Of a stretch of DNA of 64,000 nucleotides, positions 16,193 to 25,304 are shown in pieces. The notes beneath the pieces are model-generated. The model saw nothing but the letters and a program-made list of their open reading frames with translations. It was not told the origin of the DNA and did not search any database. Each line of letters starts with the position of its first letter. Within the stretch, counting starts at the first letter, position 1. The position numbers were made by a program, and so were the translations under genes. The stretch comes from a virus: the IMG/VR virus record IMGVR_UViG_3300043438_001827, positions 1-64,000 of that record; one strand, given 5' to 3'.

Positions 16193-16811
16193 TTGTCAAG
16201 TAATTAATTTATTTACATTAAACGTGTATAAAAGTGTTATCAAGAATATAGATCATGAAAAAATTTACAATGAAATAAAAAACAATTCTGAACACATTGA
16301 AGAAAAGTTTATTAATGATTATTTAAAAACTAATAATCATACATATTATGAAGACAAGAAATTTCCAAATAATTTACCAGAGTGCACTAAGTTAAAATCT
16401 ATTTTACTAGATAGTGTTAACTCTATTTTGGGCAAAGAAATGAAGCTAGACACAATCTGGACTTTGACCCTTAAAAAGGGAGAGTCTGTTTCTTATCATA
16501 ATCATAAATCTAATACTCATATGTTTCCTTCTGAGTATTATTCAATAGCATATTATCCCAATGCCCCAGAAGACAGTGCAAAGTTGCTCTTTAATACAAC
16601 TGCTTGCAATGTAGTTGAAAATATAACAAGCATTACTCCAAATACTGGTGACTTAATATTATTCAATTCCTTCATTCCCCATATGACTACTAGGCATATG
16701 TCGGAAGAACCTAGAGTAGTAGTTAGTGCTAACTTTTCTCCAGTCAATCCAAATACTACCGTTGTTCCAGATTGGTCTCCCTATTGGGATAAGGAAGCTA
16801 TAAATGAGTAA
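16185..16811 (+). CDS. Putative 2OG-Fe(II) oxygenase, H-x-H type
   Basis: 208 residues. The core TLTLKKGESVSYHNHKSN...SIAYYPNAPED...PNTGDLILFNSFIPHMTTRH...RVVVSANF follows the family of putative 2OG oxygenases seen in marine phages and bacteria. Iron ligands H105-x-H107 and H166, with R177 for 2OG. Different subfamily from the four neighbours, which use H-x-D. Overlaps both neighbours by 8 bases. Substrate unknown. Confidence 0.75.
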   Translation: MSDCQVINLFTLNVYKSVIKNIDHEKIYNEIKNNSEHIEEKFINDYLKTNNHTYYEDKKFPNNLPECTKLKSILLDSVNSILGKEMKLDTIWTLTLKKGESVSYHNHKSNTHMFPSEYYSIAYYPNAPEDSAKLLFNTTACNVVENITSITPNTGDLILFNSFIPHMTTRHMSEEPRVVVSANFSPVNPNTTVVPDWSPYWDKEAINE

Positions 16812-17739
16812 ACCAATATTTTCAGTTCCTGAAGAAAGCATACACCTAGGTATGGGAATAGTCCTTTTTAAGGGCGTAATTAATATGGATGAGCATAAAG
16901 ACATCATACCGTACTTATCTTCTTTAAAAGATAAAGCTACCGAAGAAGATTTCCATTATATAAAAGACGAAAATGGCGAAGTGCTATATGCTATTAACAG
17001 AAGTGGTCATAGATATTCTTTAGAAGATGTTAGAAGAGCATGTGCCCATATTGTAAATTTTGCAAATGGAGATGTAGAAAAAAAATATGTAGACTTTTTT
17101 GAAATGTGTGAAGAAGTTCTTTATCAGTGTTTAATAAGATATGTAGAAAGATATCCGATGATGCTCCCATGCTTATGGTGGAGAACACAGGGCCACGTAG
17201 TGGCATATGGACCAGGCAGTGATTTTGGATTACATTGCGATAATGACATCAACTATCAACCAGGAGCAGAACCAGATCAACAATTGGCAATAAGAAATGT
17301 TGTTGGCGGCCTAATATACTTTAATACCTCAGTTGAATCTAATCCATCGTATGAAAATAATGAATTTACTGGAGGCAATATAAGCTTCCCCTATGCAGAA
17401 GTGGAATACTCCCCATGTGCAGGCGACGTAATAATGTTTCCATCAAACTATTTGGCGACACACGAGGTTAAACCGTGTATAGAGGGAAGCAGATATGCGT
17501 ACGTAGGATATTTTGCTCAGGGTTCAAACCATGTTGAAAGAGGAATCAACGTTAGGAATAAAGATGAAAACACCAAAATAGAAGGTGGACAATTGTGGAT
17601 TCCTAATTTATTTAATGATTATATTAATTATATAGAAGAAAAATATGATCCAGATATAGATGGAGCAAAAATACACAAGCTATTATTCTCTACAAAAAGA
17701 TACCTCACCAGTAAGGGTACAACAGGAGAATTGTCATGA
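16804..17739 (+). CDS. 2-oxoglutarate/Fe(II)-dependent oxygenase, paralogue 1 of 3
   Basis: 311 residues. H144-x-D146 (GLHCDND), H220 and R230 (ATHEVKP...GSRYAYV), preceded by CLWWRTQGHVVAYGPG and GDVIMFPSNY. Very similar in plan to the next two genes, so they arose by tandem duplication. The N-terminal 120 residues, outside the catalytic core, are the most divergent part and may hold substrate specificity. TGA/ATG overlap with the next gene. Confidence 0.85.
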   Translation: MSKPIFSVPEESIHLGMGIVLFKGVINMDEHKDIIPYLSSLKDKATEEDFHYIKDENGEVLYAINRSGHRYSLEDVRRACAHIVNFANGDVEKKYVDFFEMCEEVLYQCLIRYVERYPMMLPCLWWRTQGHVVAYGPGSDFGLHCDNDINYQPGAEPDQQLAIRNVVGGLIYFNTSVESNPSYENNEFTGGNISFPYAEVEYSPCAGDVIMFPSNYLATHEVKPCIEGSRYAYVGYFAQGSNHVERGINVRNKDENTKIEGGQLWIPNLFNDYINYIEEKYDPDIDGAKIHKLLFSTKRYLTSKGTTGELS

Positions 17740-18623
17740 TATTAAATTATAAAGATGTAGAACCCATACACCTTGGTGGTGGCGTAGTCGTTTTTGAAAA
17801 TGCAATAGATTTAGATTGGGATCACGTCTTCGATCTATCTAAAAAATTTGTCGATGAAGAATGGTCTAAAATGTACTCTCCAGCTGTTGACCCAGAATCT
17901 GGAAAAGATGTATATGTTAATAAAAGCGGGTATCTTTACTCAAAAGAAGACACGGACAAAATGCCCAAACGCGCTGCTATGATACATGCATCCGATGATA
18001 AACAGGTAGCAGAATTATTTAATTTCATAGAAGGATCTAGGGATAAATATCTATTAAAATATATGGAAATATTTCCATTAGTATACAAATGTATATGGTG
18101 GAAGATAAAAGGACATATAACCTGTTATGGACCTAGTGCTTTTATAGGTGAACATTCCGATATTAGCACAGATTACACATATGGATATGAACATCCTATC
18201 AACCAACTAGCTTCTAGAAACGTAGTTACCGTTTTAGTATACATGAATGACTGCGTTGATTCAGAAGATAAATTGAATGGAAAAAACTTTACAGAAGGTC
18301 ATCATTACTTTAACTATTTGGATATAAATTACATACCTAAAAAAGGTGATATAATAATGTTTCCATCTAATTACATGGCGGCTCACGAGGTTAAACCAAT
18401 TGGTAAAGGTGTAAGGTATGCTTACCTAGGTTGGTATTGTCAGGGGACGCCGAATGAAAAAGTAGCAGAATTTGTTGCTGACCCAATAGAACAACCTGAG
18501 CTTTCAAAAAAAGCCACCAATGTCTATATGCCAGAAATGCCAAACGAATATAGAAAATATTTAAAATCTAAAGGTTATGAAGAAAATTCTTTTGCCTATA
18601 GACTAACTACTAACAATTTTTGA
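17736..18623 (+). CDS. 2-oxoglutarate/Fe(II)-dependent oxygenase, paralogue 2 of 3
   Basis: 295 residues. H140-x-D142 (GEHSDIS), H217 and R227 (AAHEVKP...GVRYAYL), with CIWWKIKGHITCYGPS and GDIIMFPSNY as in the paralogues. Active-site complete. ATGA overlap with its upstream neighbour and an 7-base gap to the next. Retention of three complete copies suggests distinct substrates, or successive steps on one substrate. Confidence 0.85.
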   Translation: MILNYKDVEPIHLGGGVVVFENAIDLDWDHVFDLSKKFVDEEWSKMYSPAVDPESGKDVYVNKSGYLYSKEDTDKMPKRAAMIHASDDKQVAELFNFIEGSRDKYLLKYMEIFPLVYKCIWWKIKGHITCYGPSAFIGEHSDISTDYTYGYEHPINQLASRNVVTVLVYMNDCVDSEDKLNGKNFTEGHHYFNYLDINYIPKKGDIIMFPSNYMAAHEVKPIGKGVRYAYLGWYCQGTPNEKVAEFVADPIEQPELSKKATNVYMPEMPNEYRKYLKSKGYEENSFAYRLTTNNF

Positions 18624-18630
18624 GGTTTAC

Positions 18631-19392
18631 GTGCAAAGTATAGATCATGGTTTTGGAGTTGTAGAATTTAATGGATATTTATCTGTTGATCAAAAAATGT
18701 TATTTGATTATATGGAGTATTTAAAAACAATTAATACTCAAGCATTAAATCACAATAATCCAAATCTTGAACAAAAAAACGAAGCTGGTTTTACATTTAA
18801 GGGTAACGAAATCTCTCAAGCCCCTTCTAGGTACACCAAGTTATTTGAGCAATCTAACGATCTAGATATTAAACAATTTGTAAAGATGGTGGATGATTGG
18901 GAAAAAGCTATCTATAAATGTCTAATAGATTATTGTAAAATATATCCAGATGCAAAAACTACGATATGGTGGAGCACCGCAGGGCACATAGTTGGATATT
19001 CTACAGGTCAGCTCATAGGTCCACACTGTGATACTCAGGTAGCCTATACCCCTGGTCAGATACCAGAAAATGACAACGCAGTATACAATACGTTGAGCTG
19101 TGGTTTATACCTTAACGAATGTGCTGATTCAGACGATCTACTCGATGATTATAACTACACTGGTGGTGAATTATATTTAACCCATCCCAAGTTGAGCTAT
19201 AAGCCAAAAAATGGTGGCATAATATTATATCCTTCTAATTATATTGGTAGACACGAGGTAAAACCCGTTACTAGTGGTTATAGATATGCGTATCTAAAAT
19301 TCTTTGCTTCAGGTATTCCAAAGAATATGGATCCAAAAGGATTGAACTGGTTGCTATCTCTAGAAAAGGACGTAATGTCTTCTGTAGAGTAA
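18631..19392 (+). CDS. 2-oxoglutarate/Fe(II)-dependent oxygenase, paralogue 3 of 3
   Basis: 253 residues from a GTG start with TGAGG upstream. H132-x-D134 (GPHCDTQ), H208 and R218 (GRHEVKP...GYRYAYL); TIWWSTAGHIVGYSTG corresponds to the paralogues. It is shorter at both ends. Last of the oxygenase run; the virion neck genes begin shortly after. Substrate unknown. Confidence 0.85.
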   Translation: MQSIDHGFGVVEFNGYLSVDQKMLFDYMEYLKTINTQALNHNNPNLEQKNEAGFTFKGNEISQAPSRYTKLFEQSNDLDIKQFVKMVDDWEKAIYKCLIDYCKIYPDAKTTIWWSTAGHIVGYSTGQLIGPHCDTQVAYTPGQIPENDNAVYNTLSCGLYLNECADSDDLLDDYNYTGGELYLTHPKLSYKPKNGGIILYPSNYIGRHEVKPVTSGYRYAYLKFFASGIPKNMDPKGLNWLLSLEKDVMSSVE

Positions 19393-19404
19393 AAAGGAAA
19401 CTGC

Positions 19405-19695
19405 ATGTTATTATATAACCAGAATATTGGGTATAACGAACCAGCATTTGCCTATTCCGGCACCTTAATTATTAATATAGAGGGTATCAGTAATCCAATT
19501 ACGGTTAATAATATATACGTAATAACTTTAACTTCAGAAGATGATTCTAACGCAACCACAATAGGCGTAACCAGTATAGATTACGCACCAAGTGGTATCA
19601 TTACGGTTTCTGCACCAATTCAACAACTGGCAATAATTTCTCAAGCAATTACCAATTCTGCTTATTCTGGTGAAATATCTATACAACTAATATAA
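19405..19695 (+). CDS. Unassigned small beta protein
   Basis: 96 residues, nearly all beta-strand and Thr/Ile/Ser-rich (GTLIINIEGISNPITVNNIY, GVTSIDYAPSGIITVSAP). AAAGGAAA upstream. Not recognised; a capsid decoration or neck accessory protein would fit its place between the oxygenases and the neck genes. No catalytic motif. Confidence 0.5.
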   Translation: MLLYNQNIGYNEPAFAYSGTLIINIEGISNPITVNNIYVITLTSEDDSNATTIGVTSIDYAPSGIITVSAPIQQLAIISQAITNSAYSGEISIQLI

Positions 19696-19721
19696 CTCTT
19701 ATTTTTGTGTTATAAATTGAC

Positions 19722-19727
19722 TACTAT
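19722..19727 (+). promoter_or_regulatory. TACTAT motif, possible -10 element
   Basis: GACTACTATTAAAG in the 64-base spacer before the neck genes, 32 bases before the ATG at 19760. Same hexamer as in four other spacers. Confidence 0.38.
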
Positions 19728-19759
19728 TAAAGTATCTTTATTCAATTTGAGGTAATAAT

Positions 19760-20680
19760 ATGTCTGCTAATGATGTTCTAGTCAATGATACAGTCCGCAT
19801 AAAAGTATACTTTGTAGACACAAACCCAGAAAACGGCGATCAGGTAGAAGTTAGTCCAGTCACAGTTAACGTTAAAATATATAATGGAAAATCAGAACAA
19901 ATCATATCCACCTTAGCCACTTCTTTAACTAGTTCTCAATATTATTATGATTTTACTCCGTCGGTAGAAGATCAATATAGGATAAATTTTTTAGGACTTT
20001 TATCAAATGGTTCCACCATATCAGTAGATCAATATTTATATGTTAGCACTAGAACTACAGAATATAAGCCAACTGTCACACTAGGTGCAACCGAGACTAT
20101 CTATTTTACTCCAGATATAGCTCCACTCTATATAGATCCAGAAGAGATATTAAGCTATTATCCAGAAGCATCTTTAATGCAATTGGCAGAGATCATACAT
20201 AATTACTCAGAAGAAGTTGCGCAAATTTATGGATCTGGAGATATTGAGATCCAAAATTCAACTTTAAACTTTACCGCCTTGGAGTATATTAAAGCTGCTA
20301 CTGCGTGTGAAATGTCAAGAACATATGGATATGGAAGCGGCGATGATGAACAATCAATTAGAATAGGCGATTTGCAAATATCTAACAGAAACTCACCAAG
20401 AAGAATGGTATCTAGATCAAATGCTGTTACTTGGTGCCAGATAGCTATAGCCTTAAGGTCTGAAGTGATTGCACGTAGGGTGGGAGCTAGAGGTGTAGTA
20501 TTCAAGGCTGCAGGTTTAACAGCGCCTGTAGCAGCCTCCTATGACCCAATCACGGGCACGGCTGTGTATCTTAGCGAAACAGGTTTATTTACCCTTGGGG
20601 GGAATGGACATGGCCAGCTAGACTCCGATAGTGGAGATAATTTTTATAATCCAGATAGAACGTTAAAGAAATATGATTGA
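19760..20680 (+). CDS. Head-tail connector/neck protein, two domains
   Basis: 306 residues. Residues 1-100 form an Ig-like beta domain (VRIKVYFVDTNPENGDQVEV...). From about 125 the sequence is helical with LEYIKAATACEMSRTYGYGS..EQSIRIGDLQIS, the pattern of gp6/gp15-type head-completion adaptors that ring the portal. The C-terminal 60 residues are extended. Fusion of an Ig-like domain to an adaptor is not unusual in large phages. AGGTAATA upstream; 8-base overlap with the next gene. Assigned on pattern and position. Confidence 0.6.
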   Translation: MSANDVLVNDTVRIKVYFVDTNPENGDQVEVSPVTVNVKIYNGKSEQIISTLATSLTSSQYYYDFTPSVEDQYRINFLGLLSNGSTISVDQYLYVSTRTTEYKPTVTLGATETIYFTPDIAPLYIDPEEILSYYPEASLMQLAEIIHNYSEEVAQIYGSGDIEIQNSTLNFTALEYIKAATACEMSRTYGYGSGDDEQSIRIGDLQISNRNSPRRMVSRSNAVTWCQIAIALRSEVIARRVGARGVVFKAAGLTAPVAASYDPITGTAVYLSETGLFTLGGNGHGQLDSDSGDNFYNPDRTLKKYD

Positions 20681-21041
20681 TCCTAGAAGAGCATTGAGGG
20701 CAACTTTAAAAAAATGGGGTCATGATATACTTTTGCAAAGAAGGCTAAATGACGACATGTTGTATTCAACTAGATTACAAAAATATACGACTAGAAGGTA
20801 TAACGCTCAAATGGCTAATCAAACCAATGCTGCCAATGAGGTCCCAGAAGGTCTTATAGTTAACTCGGAAATGGTATACTTCTTTGAGCACGACGTCAAC
20901 CCTAAAAGCGGTGATAGAATATATGAGAGGTATCCAACTGGTGAACAAGTATTTCTCATAGACCAAGCAGTACCCTTTATGGGTAAACATGGTTTAGTGG
21001 TATACTGGGCAGTTGGAGCAACGAGAGAATTGCCTGTGTAA
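20673..21041 (+). CDS. Head closure (stopper)-like neck protein
   Basis: 122 residues. LKKWGHDILLQRRLN near the N-terminus and KSGDRIYERYPTGEQVFLIDQAVPFMGKHGLVVYWAVGA at the C-terminus (shown in part) match the small beta-barrel stoppers that close the connector in siphophages and myophages. It follows the adaptor and precedes the sheath, the expected order. The sheath gene starts 2 bases after its stop. Confidence 0.6.
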   Translation: MIDPRRALRATLKKWGHDILLQRRLNDDMLYSTRLQKYTTRRYNAQMANQTNAANEVPEGLIVNSEMVYFFEHDVNPKSGDRIYERYPTGEQVFLIDQAVPFMGKHGLVVYWAVGATRELPV

Positions 21042-21043
21042 AA

Positions 21044-23131
21044 ATGCTTGTAGTTAATAAAAATAAAACAATAAGATTTAAATTTTCATTTAATAATGGT
21101 AACAGCTTTTATGACCCACTGCTTCAACAAATTCCTGAAGATGTTTATATATCAATAAATAGAGGCATAAATAGCTATGGAAGTATAATATTATCTCCAA
21201 TATCTTTAATAAATTCTAGTTATAGAATTTCATCAATAACTGCATCAGCAAAAGATTCCGAGAACTATATTCATCCAACATTTACTTTTTCCGTAAAACA
21301 TACGTTAAAAATAGGAGATGAAATTTCTGTATATGGAGTTGGTGGTAACTACGATGGTTCTTACTTGGTAGAAAATGCCGTATCAGATTACAGTGTTACC
21401 GCAAAATCCATTAAGCTATCTAGTGTTTCACTATCACAATTTGACAATAGCCTATATGTTGCTAGGGCAGTTAAGAAATCTGATTCGTATATAGAAAGAA
21501 TATCTGAATCAGAATATAATTTTATATATACAATTCCCACTACTTTATTTGCCGGACAGTATACAGTTGTAATAAAGACTACCTATTCTCAAGTTGAACA
21601 AACTAACGAAATTGCATTTCAGGTTACTGAAGAAATATCAAAAAATAGTGTAGCCGTAACCGCCAAAGAAGTTACTGATTCAGTAGCAACAATTTATACG
21701 GATAAAAATCACGGATTTCTTATTGGTGACTACATAAGTTTATCAAGCGCAGGGATATTATATGATGGTAATTATTATATATCCAATACACCTTCTCCTA
21801 CCAAATTTTCTTTTCAATTAAATATACCCAATAAATCATTTGAGACCGTATACCCTTATGGAGTTGCTTCTGTAGTCGATGTACAGGGTGTTTCTCCTGT
21901 TTTATCTGGGCCAAATCAACCAACTAAAATTTCTTATAGACCAGCTTACGACAGTCTAACTCCTTACAGTACAAATTCAATACTACTAATAGGACATGCA
22001 GACGGAATTCCGTTAAACGACATAACCAGAATAAGATCGATACAAGAAGCCGCTAATATTCTTGGAGCAGATAAAAAATCTCCTCTTTTAAGAGCAATTT
22101 TTGAAGCTTATAATTCAGGCGCAAAAGATATATTTATAGCTTGTTCAGCGCCAATGTCGGAATACATAGAAGATATTGACGACAGGCTAAATAAAAAAGC
22201 ATTTTTATTATCAGAAGATTCTACTCCAGTATCTATGAATTTTTATGAAAAATACCATGAAAGATTAAGCGCTACTTATTCTGTGGTTAAAGATTATGAA
22301 TTTATAGATATAATTGTTCCAGTTGAAGTAAGCATGATTAACACTGGTGGTGTAGATTTTGTTACTCAATTAGCTGAGTATTGCGTAAGTTTTCATAACT
22401 CAACAGGGTTTGTTCAACTAGCTGTAATAGGCTCTAGATCAGGCGGAATAAAAGATTCAGATATTCAACTATTAGAAAATAATGTTTTATTTAAAAATAA
22501 GTTTACCAGCTATAATGCTCAAGGAGAAATATCTTCAGACATAGGTAGATTTATAATACCAATTTATGGAGAAGTAAACTTTAGTCATACTGGTTTTGCA
22601 AACGCTTACGCTGCATCTGCCGCAGCGGCTTTTGCTGGAACTATGTCTAATAATCCAGTATACAATGGAATGATTAGAAAAAGATTACCAGCAGCTTTTT
22701 CTCTTTACGGTGGAAATCTATCTTCAGATTCTTTATCAAGATTAGATAATATGTGCATAAATACCGTTTATAGAAACAGAAGAGGCAATAGTGGTAATCC
22801 ATACGAAATATACATTTCCAACGATTATACCATGGCGGCAAAAAATAGTATTTTTTCTAAAACACCACAGATGAGATTAGCAGCAATGGTTATTAACCAA
22901 ATTAAATCATTAGCTTATGATTCAATAGGAAAATTTTCTTACGAAAAAATAAATACTAAAGTAGAAGAAATGTTAAGCCTTCTAGTATCAGCTAAAGCAA
23001 TCAGAAGCTATTCATTAGATGCATACGCAGATAGACTAGAAAAAGGAAAGTTAATTTTTGAAATATCTTTAGTTTCTAGTTTAAGTTTAAAAAACATAAA
23101 ATTCTCAGTATCAACAGGTCCAGGAGCTTAA
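21044..23131 (+). CDS. Tail sheath protein (large form)
   Basis: 695 residues. The N-terminal ~290 residues contain beta insertions (possibly Ig-like, with a repeated HGFLIGDYISL / HTLKIGDEISVYG wording). The sheath core follows: PAYDSLTPYSTNSILLIGHA, IRSIQEAANILGADKKSPLLRAIFEAYNSGAKDIFI, and the C-terminal domain with LEKGKLIFEISLVSSLSLKNIKFSVS. Sheath subunits polymerise round the tube and contract on infection. A second sheath-like gene lies 0.85 kb downstream. Confidence 0.7.
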   Translation: MLVVNKNKTIRFKFSFNNGNSFYDPLLQQIPEDVYISINRGINSYGSIILSPISLINSSYRISSITASAKDSENYIHPTFTFSVKHTLKIGDEISVYGVGGNYDGSYLVENAVSDYSVTAKSIKLSSVSLSQFDNSLYVARAVKKSDSYIERISESEYNFIYTIPTTLFAGQYTVVIKTTYSQVEQTNEIAFQVTEEISKNSVAVTAKEVTDSVATIYTDKNHGFLIGDYISLSSAGILYDGNYYISNTPSPTKFSFQLNIPNKSFETVYPYGVASVVDVQGVSPVLSGPNQPTKISYRPAYDSLTPYSTNSILLIGHADGIPLNDITRIRSIQEAANILGADKKSPLLRAIFEAYNSGAKDIFIACSAPMSEYIEDIDDRLNKKAFLLSEDSTPVSMNFYEKYHERLSATYSVVKDYEFIDIIVPVEVSMINTGGVDFVTQLAEYCVSFHNSTGFVQLAVIGSRSGGIKDSDIQLLENNVLFKNKFTSYNAQGEISSDIGRFIIPIYGEVNFSHTGFANAYAASAAAAFAGTMSNNPVYNGMIRKRLPAAFSLYGGNLSSDSLSRLDNMCINTVYRNRRGNSGNPYEIYISNDYTMAAKNSIFSKTPQMRLAAMVINQIKSLAYDSIGKFSYEKINTKVEEMLSLLVSAKAIRSYSLDAYADRLEKGKLIFEISLVSSLSLKNIKFSVSTGPGA

Positions 23132-23132
23132 T

Positions 23133-23894
23133 ATGCCACAAGGTTCATTCCCCTTTCCTCCTCTAGAGGGAAATCCTTTAGGGATAAATAGAATATTTGG
23201 AGAAAGACTTCAAGCCCAAGGAAATCTTAATTATCTTGAATTTATAGATATCGTAAGAATACTTTGGAGTCAAGTGCAATCAGATATTCCTATAGTCCCA
23301 ATGCAAGGTGGTAAATACGCTAATTACCCATGTATCGCCTATAGTATGGAGCTAAGAAAAGCCCATTCTAGTGAACCAAAACCAAGAACTAGACAAGTTT
23401 TGTCCGACATATCTCAACACATATATGGCCAAAGGTTCCAGAATATTATAGCTTTTACAATATTGACCCAATCAAACGCTGGCTCAATAGACGCCCCTGC
23501 TGGTTCGGATCAAAACAACTCTCAATTACACTACATGGGAGCTGAAGTTGCAGATAGAATTATAGAGATTTTTGAAGAATTCATGTTAGAATACACTCCC
23601 GTATTCAAGAGGCTCGGTGCTTCAGAATTTGTTTATGCCAGAAGATTATCTGACGCAGAGATAAATAGAGATCAGATTGACGTAAACAAGAGGGTCGTTA
23701 CTTATATGCTAACAACCGAAAGATTAATGGCGACATCTCACGAAAAAATTGAAAAAGTAGCTGTAGACGTTAGAACTTATATGGCAGTGGAAAAAGAGTT
23801 TGTAACCCAAGAAAATATGACGAATGTCAATAATTTTGACAATGTTGATTTAACGATAACGGATTTATTTCAGTCAGCTACCCCCAATCAATAA
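23133..23894 (+). CDS. Tail terminator/completion-like protein
   Basis: 253 residues, starting 1 base after the sheath stop. The plan (long helix, DIVRILWSQVQSD; central strands; GAEVADRIIEIFEEFMLEYTPVFKRLGA; then strands ending in ERLM) resembles tail-terminator proteins that cap tube and sheath at the neck. No motif is diagnostic, so this rests on fold pattern and position. The C-terminal 40 residues are polar. Confidence 0.5.
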   Translation: MPQGSFPFPPLEGNPLGINRIFGERLQAQGNLNYLEFIDIVRILWSQVQSDIPIVPMQGGKYANYPCIAYSMELRKAHSSEPKPRTRQVLSDISQHIYGQRFQNIIAFTILTQSNAGSIDAPAGSDQNNSQLHYMGAEVADRIIEIFEEFMLEYTPVFKRLGASEFVYARRLSDAEINRDQIDVNKRVVTYMLTTERLMATSHEKIEKVAVDVRTYMAVEKEFVTQENMTNVNNFDNVDLTITDLFQSATPNQ

Positions 23895-23921
23895 TGTAAG
23901 TTGTTTTCATAACCCATGCGT

Positions 23922-23927
23922 TACTAT
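23922..23927 (+). promoter_or_regulatory. TACTAT motif, possible -10 element
   Basis: GCGTTACTATAAGTTC in the 81-base spacer before the second sheath gene, 48 bases before the ATG at 23976, which has a strong GGAGG site. Same hexamer as in four other spacers. Confidence 0.42.
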
Positions 23928-23975
23928 AAGTTCTGAATTAGTCCTATATTCCGTAAGTCGGAGGTTAAAAATTAA

Positions 23976-25250
23976 ATGGCTCTACCAGGTGTAAAAACAA
24001 TATTAAAAGATCGCTTTTATAGCATTTCACGTCAGGATACACCTGTCGGCCCACGAATTGTTGTAATTGCGAAAAGAAATACCGCGAACAAGACAGGCAA
24101 TGTGCTTGACCTTGACGTAGTTCAAGTTACCAACGAAGCAGATGCTATTACAGCATTTGGTCAAGACTCCGAATGTCACAGAGCTTATGTTGAGCTCGTA
24201 AGTGGTGGAGCAGATCGAATCTATATAGTACCACTTCCAAAAGACTCAGTTGTAAGAGCTGGAACCAATTCAGTTCCAGCTGATATTCTTCAATCTGCAG
24301 CAACTCCAACAAGTATCTTCGACGATGCTTTCTTGGCAGCAGAAGCTGTTAATCCAGATATCGTCCTACCTTGGGGTAGAGGTGGTCATCCAATGGATTG
24401 GGAAAACCCAGCAACTCCAGAAAACGACGCAGAGTATGGTTTCTACGCAGATGATACTACTGTAGTTGCAAATAGCATGATTTACAAAGTCGCCAATGCT
24501 ATCAAGACTATCAATGAAAGTACTCACCCTTGCTTCGCCGTTATGGGAGTTAAGCCATACTATGGCATTAGTGAAGTGATGACACCTTCTCAGGTTGCTT
24601 CACATCTTGCGCTAACTAACTTACCATTAAACACAGGTGAGTCAGCAGTTAAAGAAGTAGGTAGATTCGTTACTGTTATAGCAAGCGAAGTCAAATCAGC
24701 TGGTTACCCAGATCGTTTTGGTTATGCAAATGGTGCAAGTGCGTATGCCGCTGCTTTAAGCAGAATGGCAGCATATGTATCACCTGTTAACAAGACTGTT
24801 TTCAACCTCGCTAAAATGCGTTACAATGGCTCTAGAGCAAGTTTGAACTCATTGTCTGATCGTTCAGTAAACAGCATTATCCTTAACTTTAACAGAGCAC
24901 CAATCTTCAGTGATGGTTTGACGTTCGCTAGTTCGTCATCAGACTTTACTAGATTGTCAACTTTAAAGATTGTTAATGAAGCTGCACTTCTGGTTCGTCA
25001 AGTATGTCAAAAGTTTGTTGGAGAAGCTTCAACAATTCAAACAAGAAACTCAATGGAAACTGCAATTACCTCAGCACTTAGAGGCATGCAGCAACTGGGA
25101 GCACTTCTCGACAGCGACTTTACAATTTCCTACATAGCAGCTGAGAACAAAGCAGTCGTTGACTTAGTTTTGACGCCAGCATTTGAACTTAAGAGCATTG
25201 ACGTTTCAATCTCTATCAGTTTGGGCACCGGTGCAGGTACCGGCGCTTAA
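23976..25250 (+). CDS. Tail sheath protein (second, shorter form)
   Basis: 424 residues. It opens MALPGVKTILKDRFYS and GPRIVVIAKRN, then DAITAFGQDSECHRAYVELVSGGADRIYIVPLP, the sheath handle pattern; the C-terminus (LVLTPAFELKSIDVSISISLG) is the sheath strand that joins the neighbouring subunit. Codon use is visibly more C-rich than its neighbours (for example GAC, CTT, AAG), as expected for a very highly expressed protein. The better candidate for the main sheath; its relative at 21044 may form a special ring or a second component. Confidence 0.78.
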   Translation: MALPGVKTILKDRFYSISRQDTPVGPRIVVIAKRNTANKTGNVLDLDVVQVTNEADAITAFGQDSECHRAYVELVSGGADRIYIVPLPKDSVVRAGTNSVPADILQSAATPTSIFDDAFLAAEAVNPDIVLPWGRGGHPMDWENPATPENDAEYGFYADDTTVVANSMIYKVANAIKTINESTHPCFAVMGVKPYYGISEVMTPSQVASHLALTNLPLNTGESAVKEVGRFVTVIASEVKSAGYPDRFGYANGASAYAAALSRMAAYVSPVNKTVFNLAKMRYNGSRASLNSLSDRSVNSIILNFNRAPIFSDGLTFASSSSDFTRLSTLKIVNEAALLVRQVCQKFVGEASTIQTRNSMETAITSALRGMQQLGALLDSDFTISYIAAENKAVVDLVLTPAFELKSIDVSISISLGTGAGTGA

Positions 25251-25304
25251 TTAAAATAAAAATTATATATACGCTTATAAACATACCGAATTGGAGGGTA
25301 TAAA

